A stretch of DNA of 9,110 nucleotides, taken from Acidobacteriaceae bacterium (GTDB lineage Bacteria; Acidobacteriota; Terriglobia; Terriglobales; Acidobacteriaceae). Below, piece by piece: positions 1-6,135 of the stretch. Both the position numbers and the translations under genes were made by a program. Location: the NCBI GenBank assembly GCA_030040115.1, contig JASHUH010000538.1, positions 1 to 9,110 on the forward strand, read 5' to 3'. Position 1 is the stretch's first letter. Every line of letters starts with the position of its first letter. The notes under the pieces are model-generated. The model searched no databases. It saw nothing but the letters and a program-made list of their open reading frames with translations, and was not told the origin of the DNA.

Positions 1-65
1 AGGCCCGCGCCGGAACGGAACGCGTCACCGGTGTAGATAAGGTCGGGAAGATACAACGTGGGCAT
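1..65 (-). CDS. N-terminal fragment of a possible amidohydrolase (HutF-like?), cut by the left edge
   Basis: An ATG at 65..63 opens a minus-strand frame that stays open to base 1, giving 21 full codons beginning MPTLYLPDLIYTGDAF. A short strand followed by a Gly/Ser turn resembles the N-terminal beta-strand of metal-dependent amidohydrolases. Formimidoylglutamate deiminase (HutF), which turns N-formimidoylglutamate into N-formylglutamate and ammonia, is the attractive candidate because hutI lies upstream on the same strand, separated only by an M20 hydrolase gene. No catalytic residue falls inside the window, so the function is inferred from context. The same frame is open upstream to an ATG at 224 and back to the M20 stop codon, but codons 224..66 have mixed third positions and no family resemblance, so I place the start at 65. 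The ribosome site is weak (a GGAG about 11 bases upstream). Confidence 0.4.
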   Translation of the reverse strand, partial: MPTLYLPDLIYTGDAFRSGAG

Positions 66-293
66 GCGAGCGATGGCTCCGAGCGAAGATAAGCGCGCTT
101 CTTGCAGAAACCCCGGCGCAACTTGACCTGGAAACGACAGGCTTTCAAAAAATGGTAGCTGCTTCCCAGGGTCGAGGTGCAGCGCATCGCACGGGAATTG
201 CCGCCATGGAATGGGCATTCCCATTTTCTCGGTTGGTTTGGCGCGCAAAGATGCGGAGGAACCATCGCTCGATCGCCGATTCAACGCCGCCGG
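66..293. other. Leader region without a supported gene
   Basis: These 228 bases lie between the M20 stop codon and the putative start at 65. The minus-strand frame shared with both flanking genes has no stop here, but its translation resembles nothing I recognise and its third-codon positions are not strongly GC-biased. A different-frame open stretch ending at 145 overlaps the M20 C-terminus and is judged spurious. The region contains one perfect inverted repeat (210..225), listed separately. No convincing promoter or U-tract terminator was found. A 5' leader or promoter region for the next gene is the likeliest role. Confidence 0.4.
210..225. repeat. 16-base inverted repeat in the leader
   Basis: AATGGG and CCCATT flank a four-base CATT loop, giving a perfect 6-bp stem. 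A run of Ts follows on the plus strand and As precede it on the minus strand. It could be an operator half-site pair or a small hairpin in the leader of the downstream gene. It is short enough to arise by chance, and it overlaps the alternative ATG at 224. Confidence 0.25.
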
Positions 294-1442
294 TTATCCC
301 GTTGGCGCGCATCCCGCCGGATTGACCAAAAGCCGCCTTACAGCCTCGGTCCATTCGCTCAATTCATCTTCGGGAATACACTCGCGCTCGCTGTGAGCTG
401 TCTCCATATCGCCGGGACCGACCACCACGGCTTCGTTCACCAAACCTGCAAAGCGCGTCGCTTCCGATCCGAACGAGATGCCGGTTTGGGGCCGGCCCAA
501 AATGCGGCTGAGCGCCGCGCCCAGGCCGGAGCCGGAATCATTGCGAAAGCCCGCGTCGGCGCGCAAAGTGCGCACATCGAGAACGCATCCCGGGTTTTTT
601 CCCGCGACCTCCGCGGCCAATTGCTGCACCGTCTCGCCGCCCTGTTTGGGCTCTTCATCGGGCAACGGACGCCATTCGACGAGCAAGGTGCAAGTCCCCG
701 GCACTATGTTCTTGGCCGATCCGCCATGGACGACGCCGGTGTTGAAAGTTGTGTATGGCGGATGGAAACGCGGATCGCACCGCTTATCGCCGCTCTGCCG
801 CCACTGCTTGAGGGCGACGATGAGCTCGGCCGCCGCATCGATGGCGGAGACGCCTCGATCCGGAAAAGCGCTGTGCGCTTCGCGTCCTGTGACGCGCACC
901 TCCGCCAGTCCGTAACCTTTGCCTGCCGTCGCGGGACGTAAAGACGTAGGCTCGCAAACCACGGCGCGGCGCGCGCGGATTTGGCCGCTGGCCGCGAGCC
1001 GCGCCGCTCCAATGCATCCGATCTCTTCTTCCGCGGTGAACGCAAACGCCACCGGCGCGGGCAACACCTCGGGATCTACCGCGAGCGCCGCGGCCAGCAA
1101 ACCCGCCATCGAGCCTTTTACATCGCACGCGCCGGAACCATGCAGGGCGCCACCCTGCTCTCGAAGATCGGTCGCGCCAGCCCATCCGCTTTGAAACGGC
1201 GCCGTGTCGGTATGGCACACAAAGAGCAACTCCGCTTCCGGGAGCGCGCTCTGATACCGGCTGGGAAACGCAAGCATATTGGCTTTTTCGATGCCATCAG
1301 CCGCGGTGTAGGGTAGGCGCCGCGTCGACCAGCCATGCGGAGCCAGAATTCTCTCCACCGCATCGAGGAGCGGGAAATTCGTCATGGAGCTGACGCTGGG
1401 AATCGCCACCAGTGCGCGCAAGATTTCTTTTGCTGTTTGCAT
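294..1442 (-). CDS. M20-family metallo-amidohydrolase, ArgE/DapE type
   Basis: This 382-residue protein is a cytoplasmic zinc hydrolase that removes an N-acyl group from an amino acid. The M20 metal set is all visible: HTD (His77, Asp79), GACDVKG (Asp107, bridging ligand), EEEIG (catalytic and ligand Glu139/Glu140), CEP (Glu164) and a C-terminal His350 in GDMETAHSERE. The EAHSAFP segment (His190) opens the dimerisation domain. FTAEEEIGCIGA, WRPLP and GSEATRF are closest to the ArgE (N-acetylornithine deacetylase) branch, and the length matches it. The gene starts with ATG 56 bases after hutI on the same strand, so it is probably co-transcribed with it; its ribosome site is weak (AGAGAA). No arginine gene is in view. 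Because it follows hutI and precedes a possible hutF, an N-formylglutamate deformylase role is an alternative. Family certain, substrate uncertain. Confidence 0.9.
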   Translation of the reverse strand: MQTAKEILRALVAIPSVSSMTNFPLLDAVERILAPHGWSTRRLPYTAADGIEKANMLAFPSRYQSALPEAELLFVCHTDTAPFQSGWAGATDLREQGGALHGSGACDVKGSMAGLLAAALAVDPEVLPAPVAFAFTAEEEIGCIGAARLAASGQIRARRAVVCEPTSLRPATAGKGYGLAEVRVTGREAHSAFPDRGVSAIDAAAELIVALKQWRQSGDKRCDPRFHPPYTTFNTGVVHGGSAKNIVPGTCTLLVEWRPLPDEEPKQGGETVQQLAAEVAGKNPGCVLDVRTLRADAGFRNDSGSGLGAALSRILGRPQTGISFGSEATRFAGLVNEAVVVGPGDMETAHSERECIPEDELSEWTEAVRRLLVNPAGCAPTG

Positions 1443-1498
1443 CCGCAGTTCTCTAATGATGAAATTTGCCGATTCGTGCGGGCGGCGCGGCTTCCAAA

Positions 1499-2854
1499 TT
1501 ACATCACTTCAACGCCGCCAACAAAAACGCGCGGACGGGTGGGCGCCGCAATAAAGTAGGCAAGCTCGCGGTAATCTTCGCATTCATGAATGACGAAGTC
1601 GGCGCGCTTGCCCGGTTCGAGAGAACCCACCTCGTGCGCCATCTCCAGGCTGGCCGCGGCATTGATGGTGGAGGCCACGATGGCCTCGCTGGGCAGCATG
1701 CGCAAATAGAGTGCGGCCAGCGTGATGATAAACGGCATCGAAGGCGTCGGCGACGATCCAGGATTGAAGTCCGAGGCAATGACCGGCGCGAGCCCTGCGG
1801 CGATCATCGCGCGCGCATTCGGATACGCATTACGGCTGAGAGCAAAAACCGAAGCGGGCAGGAGCACGGGCTGCACGCCGGCTTTGCGCAGAGCCTCGAA
1901 ACCCTCCGCGTTGGCGCACTCCAGATGATCCGCGGTGGTTGCGCCCAGTTCGGCCGCGAGCCGTGCGCCGCCATCGGCGCGAAACTGTTCCACGTGCATG
2001 CGCAGGCCTAGCCCATTTTGCTTAGCCGCCTGCAACACGCGCCGCGCCTCGTCCACAGTGAATGCATGATCGTCACAGAAGACGTCGCAATACCGCGCCA
2101 GTGAGCGCTCCGCGACTTGCGGAATAAGCCGGTCGATAATGATCCGCAAATAGGCTTCGCGATCGTGGCGAAATTCCGGCGGGATCATGTGCGCAGCCAG
2201 CAGCGTCGGCACAATGCGCAGCGGCGTCTGCTCTTGCAGCGATTTCAGCACGCCGAGGATCTTCAGTTCCGACTCTTCGTTCAGCCCGTAGCCCGATTTG
2301 GCCTCGATGGTGGTGACTCCGCCGGCCAGAAACCATTGCGCATGGCGTTTGGCGGCGCGCAGAAGCTCTTCGCTGCCTGCTTTACGCGTGGCTGCCAGCG
2401 TCGAAGCAATGCCGCCACCGGCGGCGGCAATCTCCTGATAGGTGCGGCCCGCGATTCTTTGCTCAAAATCGCCGATGCGGTTGCCGCCGAAGACCAAATG
2501 AGTGTGCGCGTCCACAAATCCCGGCAGAACAGCTCGGCCACCGGCATCGACGGCGTCCACGTCGCGCGGCAGTTGCGGAGAAAGCTCGCGATAGGGTCCA
2601 ATGGCGGAAACGCGACCGTTCTCGACGTACATCGCCGCATCGCGCAGTAACCCCAGCTCTGTCAATTCCGCGCCAGACCGAGGCCGGGCCGGACCTGCCA
2701 AGGTTAAGAGCTGCCCGCAATTGACCACAACGAACGGACGGTGTTGCTCCCCTTCGCGGTGAGTTGGCGCGACCCGTCCTGCTTCGGTGCTCATGTGGGT
2801 TTGATTTTCGAACTCAAGACCGGGAGACGCGCCGGAGTCGGACGTGGCTTTCAC
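1499..2854 (-). CDS. hutI: Imidazolonepropionase (histidine degradation)
   Basis: HutI hydrolyses 4-imidazolone-5-propionate to N-formimidoyl-L-glutamate, the third step of histidine catabolism, in the cytoplasm. The amidohydrolase barrel is complete: VDAHTH (His117, His119 metal ligands) followed by the LVFGGNR segment, EAKSGYGL (Lys186), AAHMIPPEF (His222), MHVEQF (His287), DHLE (His310) and SDFNPGS (Asp362 plus the Asn-Pro-Gly substrate loop). Both the starting and ending strands of the small beta domain are present (VVVNCGQLLTL and RADFVI...VFVGGVEV). The GTG at 2854 gives 451 residues, longer than the usual 400 to 420; family similarity starts only near residue 41. An in-frame ATG at 2794 would give 431 residues and lies downstream of a -10-like TATAAC, but it lacks a good ribosome site. 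An AGGA sits 12 bases before the GTG. The enzyme call is secure; the start is not. Confidence 0.95.
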   Translation of the reverse strand: MKATSDSGASPGLEFENQTHMSTEAGRVAPTHREGEQHRPFVVVNCGQLLTLAGPARPRSGAELTELGLLRDAAMYVENGRVSAIGPYRELSPQLPRDVDAVDAGGRAVLPGFVDAHTHLVFGGNRIGDFEQRIAGRTYQEIAAAGGGIASTLAATRKAGSEELLRAAKRHAQWFLAGGVTTIEAKSGYGLNEESELKILGVLKSLQEQTPLRIVPTLLAAHMIPPEFRHDREAYLRIIIDRLIPQVAERSLARYCDVFCDDHAFTVDEARRVLQAAKQNGLGLRMHVEQFRADGGARLAAELGATTADHLECANAEGFEALRKAGVQPVLLPASVFALSRNAYPNARAMIAAGLAPVIASDFNPGSSPTPSMPFIITLAALYLRMLPSEAIVASTINAAASLEMAHEVGSLEPGKRADFVIHECEDYRELAYFIAAPTRPRVFVGGVEVM

Positions 2855-2926
2855 TTAGGAGTTATATCCTTCCAGCCGCAGCCGGCTCTTGTTTTCCCGG
2901 CGCTGCTTACCGCGCTGCAGGTTTTC
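2855..2926. other. Gap between the ankyrin gene and hutI
   Basis: These 72 bases separate the two gene groups. They hold a 5-bp inverted repeat (AGCCG at 2874..2878, CGGCT at 2883..2887) with a four-base loop. On the coding (minus) strand it is followed by GGAAGGATA rather than a T-run, so it is not a convincing intrinsic terminator. Read-through from the upstream genes into hutI is possible. Confidence 0.4.
2861..2866 (-). promoter_or_regulatory. Possible -10 element for hutI
   Basis: The minus strand reads TATAAC, matching five of six positions of the sigma-70 -10 consensus. Transcription would begin close to the GTG at 2854 and favour translation from the ATG at 2794. No good -35 hexamer was found at 16 to 19 bases upstream, so this is a weak call. 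Confidence 0.22.
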
Positions 2927-4666
2927 TCAGTGTCTCACTTTGGCGCCCGTGGCCACTTCGCACTCGCTGGAGCGGCAGTTATGCGGGTTCCCGGCGCCGA
3001 GTTTCACCAGCAAAGCCACCGCCTCGGGCTGAGGCAGCGATTTCTCCCACGGCCCATTGGCCATATCGGCCACCGAATTACCGTTCTTAGCCTTCGCATT
3101 CAGGTCCGCGCCCAAGCCCACCAGGTAGTGGATGACGTCGAGATTGCCGGTGAACGCCGCGCCGTGCAGGGCCGTGTAGCCCTGATCGTCGGCCTGCTTC
3201 ACGTTGGCGCCCAGGCTCACGCAGTATTTCACCGCTTCCAAGCGCGTGGGAGCGGTGGTGCTGTAGTTCGCTCCCCAACCCAGCCCCGCGGCCACCATGA
3301 GCGGCGTTGTGCCGTCGTTGGTGGGGAGGTTGGTGTCCGCGCCCGCCTCCTTCAAGAGCTGCATGGCCTTCACATCGTCGGCCTGTGCGGCACGCAAGAA
3401 CGCGGTAGAACCGGCGGGATCGACCCAGTTCTGATTTTCGGTCAACACCCGCTCCCAAATCTCGCTGCCCAGCCGGGCGTTCAGGTTTGCGCCATGCGCA
3501 ATCAGCAGCTTCATCAGGTCCAAATAATTCGTGTTCTCCTGCATCACCACCGGTTCCAGCGACCACTCATGGGGCGCCCACTGCACGTCGATGGTTGCAT
3601 ACAGCGCCGTAAGCCCAAGGTCATTGGCAAGGTTCGGGTCTGCGCCGTGTTCCAGAAGCATCTTGGCGAAATCATAGTGGCCGTTGGCGATGGCCAGCAC
3701 CAGGGGCGTAGAGTGTTCGCTGCCGCTGGCTTCATTGATATTTGCGCCACCTTCGATTAGAGCCTCGCCCGCGGCGACATTGCCCTGCCGCGCCGCATAG
3801 AGCAGCGGCGACATGCCGCCCACCAGCTTGGCGCTGTATTCGTGATACATGTGCTCGGGCATTTTGCCTTTAGCCGGCGCCTTCGCATTCCCGCCTCCTG
3901 AGTTGTCCACCTCGCCCGCGTTGTCCACCTCACCCTCTTCCGCAGACGAGGTTTCCTTCGCAGACGTCTCCTTTGCATCTGACGTTTTCTTGGCTTTTGA
4001 AACATTCGCCAACCCATGAAACGGCAACCGGTAGGGAACCACGACCTTGGATTCGAGGTTGGGGTCGGCGCCATGCGCGATCAGAACGCGAATCACATCC
4101 GCGCGGCCCTGATCGGCGGCGAACATCAGCGCTGTCTGGTTGCGGACGTGTTCGCCCGTATTCACGTCCGCTCCGTGAGCGAGCAGCGCTTTGATGGCGT
4201 CCACACTCCCTGAAGCGGCCGCCTCCATGAGCGGCGTGGTGCCCAGATTGTCCGCTCCGCTGGCGTCCGCTCCGCTCGCGAGCAAAAGGTCAATCATGGG
4301 CGCGCTGCCATTCTGGCAGGCCATGTAAAGCGGCGTCAGACCTTCGAGGCGCGTCTTGGCGTTTACGTCGGCATGAGCCTTCAACAGAATGCGAGCCAAT
4401 TCAAGGTTGTTGTCATAGGCCGCCCAATGCAGGGCCGTACTGCCATCGCCTTCAGCGCTGTTCACCGACACATGGTCGCGCAGCAGAGTTTCCACCGCGG
4501 CCACATCCCCGCGCTTCACCGCCTCCGGCAGCCGCACATCCGGCTGCAGAGACGCCGCCGCAGAAGCGGTTGCCGAGGAGGATTCCGCACCCGTGGCGGC
4601 AGGGACAGCCGCCGCCAACAAGGCGAGAACGGGAACAGCCAGTCCCCACGAAATCATCTTCAACAT
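2927..4666 (-). CDS. Exported ankyrin-repeat protein
   Basis: The 579-residue product begins with a Sec signal peptide (MLKMISWGLAVPVLALLAAA, probable cleavage near residue 26), so it should act outside the cytoplasm. About twelve ankyrin repeats follow, with consensus cores such as DGSTALHWAA (75), GLTPLYMA (109), GTTPLMEAA (142), QTALMFAA (177), MSPLLYAA (285), STPLVLAI (319), GTTPLMVAA (452) and GYTALHGAA (496), most ending in an HGAD/LGAN turn. Two interruptions stand out: a low-complexity linker at about 205..282 rich in Lys, Glu, Asp and Gly, and a WAPHEW-containing insert at 360..380 inside one repeat. The tail carries NCRSSEC. Ankyrin stacks bind other proteins and have no catalytic role of their own. 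The gene lies 69 bases after the DUF1552 gene and has a strong ribosome site, so it is probably the third member of the exported set. Partner unknown. Confidence 0.9.
   Translation of the reverse strand: MLKMISWGLAVPVLALLAAAVPAATGAESSSATASAAASLQPDVRLPEAVKRGDVAAVETLLRDHVSVNSAEGDGSTALHWAAYDNNLELARILLKAHADVNAKTRLEGLTPLYMACQNGSAPMIDLLLASGADASGADNLGTTPLMEAAASGSVDAIKALLAHGADVNTGEHVRNQTALMFAADQGRADVIRVLIAHGADPNLESKVVVPYRLPFHGLANVSKAKKTSDAKETSAKETSSAEEGEVDNAGEVDNSGGGNAKAPAKGKMPEHMYHEYSAKLVGGMSPLLYAARQGNVAAGEALIEGGANINEASGSEHSTPLVLAIANGHYDFAKMLLEHGADPNLANDLGLTALYATIDVQWAPHEWSLEPVVMQENTNYLDLMKLLIAHGANLNARLGSEIWERVLTENQNWVDPAGSTAFLRAAQADDVKAMQLLKEAGADTNLPTNDGTTPLMVAAGLGWGANYSTTAPTRLEAVKYCVSLGANVKQADDQGYTALHGAAFTGNLDVIHYLVGLGADLNAKAKNGNSVADMANGPWEKSLPQPEAVALLVKLGAGNPHNCRSSECEVATGAKVRH
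3902..3937 (-). repeat. Two tandem 18-base units in the ankyrin linker
   Basis: Two adjacent copies of an 18-base unit, GTTGTCCACCTCGCCCGC and GTTGTCCACCTCACCCTC on the plus strand, differ at two positions. They encode the repeated GEVDNA/GEVDNS motif in the linker. A more degenerate AKETS/AKETSS pair is encoded next to it at about 3940..3975. This looks like recent in-frame duplication in a tolerant linker. Confidence 0.7.
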
Positions 4667-4672
4667 TTCGCG

Positions 4673-4678
4673 CCTCCT
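4673..4678 (-). promoter_or_regulatory. Ribosome binding site of the ankyrin gene
   Basis: The minus strand reads AGGAGG six bases before the ATG at 4666, a full-consensus Shine-Dalgarno site. It fixes the start and suggests efficient translation. Confidence 0.85.
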
Positions 4679-4735
4679 GGAACGCTCCTCGCGAAGAACT
4701 CCGCGCTTCGATCCAATCCTATGCAGTAAGGCGAG

Positions 4736-6106
4736 CTAGATATTGAGCGCGCCGGTGCTGTCTTGCAGGGAATCCATGTTCATCCCCAGTTTGTTCATCA
4801 TGCTCAAAAGAACGTTGGCCATGGGCGTCCCATCGGGCAGTTTCACGTGATTGTTTCCCCGCACCGCGCCATTGGCGTGCCCCATCAGCAAAACGGGAAG
4901 CCGCTTGTGATTATGCACGTTGGAGTCGCCCATGGGGCTGCCGTAAAGAACCAGCGAGTGATCCAGCAGGTTCCCGTCCCCGTCGGGCGTGCTGCGCATC
5001 TTCTCGAAGAAATACGAAAGCAGGCTGACGTGATAATGATTGATTTTCTGGAAATCGGCGATATTGGCCGGGGTCTCGCCGTGGTGTGAGCAGGTATGGA
5101 ATGGCGTGGATACGCCGCTCTCGGGGTATACCCGCATGCAAACGTCGCGGCTCATCTTGAAAGCCGAGACACGCGTCACCTCGGTCATAAAACCCAGCAC
5201 CTGCAGATCGAACATCAGCTTGACGTGTTCGTCATAGGAGTCAGGCACGCCCAGCGGGGCCGCCGGCAGCGCTCGCGCCGCGCCGCTGGAGTTGTACTTC
5301 TCGATGCGTTGAATGCGGCGCTCGATCTCGCGCACATTTTCGAGATAGTCGTCGATCCGCCCGCGATCGGTGGCGTCAAGGTTCTTCTGCAGGCTCTGCA
5401 CATCGCTGGTGATCCAGTCCAGGATGCTGGCATTCACGCGCTGGCGTTGCAACCGTTCCGCCGGGGTAGCGCCGTCGCCGAAAAGAGTTTCAAAAGCCGT
5501 GCGCGGATCCAGGGTCATGGGCAGCGGCGTGGTCGGATTGGCCCAGCTGATGGTGTCGGAGTAAACGCAGGCGTAGCCATAGTCACATGCGCCCGAGGCG
5601 TCGGAGCTCTCAATGCAGAGCTGAATCGACGGAAGTGGAGTATCCTGCCCGAACTTCTCCGCGTAGAATTGATCGATCGAAGTGCCATTGTGAATGTCGG
5701 CGCCCTCGGTCATCTTCGGGTGCGCGGCGGTCAAATACACGGCGCTGGAGCGCATGTGGTCGGCGCCTTCTTCCGCGGCGTCCCACGCCATCGCCCCGTG
5801 AAGATCCGTGCCGGTCACGATGGTGAGATAATCGCGAAAGTCCTTCAGTGGGGCCAATGTGTCGGTAAACTCAAAATCCGCGCCTTCCTTGGCGGGCGAC
5901 CAATAATGCTTGTCGGTACCGTCCATGGTGCTGCCCGCCGCCCCGTGCACCATTTCGATGCAGGCCAGGCGCGACTTCGGATGCGCTGCCGTTTCCGCCA
6001 ACGCAGTGTTCGCAGGAATCATGCTGTCCAGCAAGGGGAGAAACACCGTGGCGCCCATCCCATGCAACACCGTCCGCCGGGATAGATGCCGCTTCGTGTT
6101 AAACAT
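4736..6106 (-). CDS. DUF1552 domain protein with Tat signal
   Basis: The 456-residue product starts with a twin-arginine signal: SRRTVLHG at residues 9..16, then a hydrophobic stretch ending near ANTALA (37). It should therefore cross the membrane folded, possibly with a bound cofactor. The rest matches DUF1552: the LACIEMVHGAAGS start (47..59), an acidic-His-rich stretch (HGAMAWDAAEEGADHMRS), the CDYGYAC pair (Cys174, Cys180), a helical region 215..270, HTCSHHGE (337..344) and the C-terminal LVLYGSPMGDSNVHNH (385..400) with LPVLLMGH. As I recall, DUF1552 resembles the DUF1501/alkaline-phosphatase-like group and is typically encoded beside DUF1592 proteins; no biochemical activity is known to me. 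The conserved His, Asp and Cys residues are compatible with metal binding, which is inference. It follows the DUF1592 gene by 29 bases and is very likely in the same operon. Confidence 0.92.
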   Translation of the reverse strand: MFNTKRHLSRRTVLHGMGATVFLPLLDSMIPANTALAETAAHPKSRLACIEMVHGAAGSTMDGTDKHYWSPAKEGADFEFTDTLAPLKDFRDYLTIVTGTDLHGAMAWDAAEEGADHMRSSAVYLTAAHPKMTEGADIHNGTSIDQFYAEKFGQDTPLPSIQLCIESSDASGACDYGYACVYSDTISWANPTTPLPMTLDPRTAFETLFGDGATPAERLQRQRVNASILDWITSDVQSLQKNLDATDRGRIDDYLENVREIERRIQRIEKYNSSGAARALPAAPLGVPDSYDEHVKLMFDLQVLGFMTEVTRVSAFKMSRDVCMRVYPESGVSTPFHTCSHHGETPANIADFQKINHYHVSLLSYFFEKMRSTPDGDGNLLDHSLVLYGSPMGDSNVHNHKRLPVLLMGHANGAVRGNNHVKLPDGTPMANVLLSMMNKLGMNMDSLQDSTGALNI

Positions 6107-6113
6107 CGCCTAA

Positions 6114-6120
6114 CCTCCTT
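6114..6120 (-). promoter_or_regulatory. Ribosome binding site of the DUF1552 gene
   Basis: The minus strand reads AAGGAGG seven bases upstream of the ATG at 6106. This is the strongest Shine-Dalgarno site in the window and confirms the start just before the Tat motif. Confidence 0.88.
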
Positions 6121-6135
6121 TTCGGTTGGATCTAT

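Noticed and set aside
145..354. Minus-strand 69-codon frame overlapping the M20 3' end
   Set aside because: It is out of frame with the M20 gene over the segment encoding its C-terminus, has no ribosome site or family resemblance, and conflicts with the frame that reaches the left edge.
2874..2887. Small inverted repeat between the ankyrin gene and hutI as a terminator
   Set aside because: The stem is only 5 bp and no T-run follows on the coding strand.
2741..3760. Long plus-strand open frame of 339 codons
   Set aside because: It lies opposite the ankyrin gene and the hutI 5' end, has no recognisable domain, and arises because GC-rich third positions leave few stops on the opposite strand.
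3902..3937. Tandem repeats as a possible CRISPR or regulatory array
   Set aside because: There are only two adjacent units without spacers, and they are in frame inside the ankyrin linker.
5096..6085. Plus-strand open frame of 329 codons opposite the DUF1552 gene
   Set aside because: The His/Arg/Gly-rich, featureless translation is typical of an antisense shadow; the minus-strand gene has a Tat signal, family motifs and a strong ribosome site.
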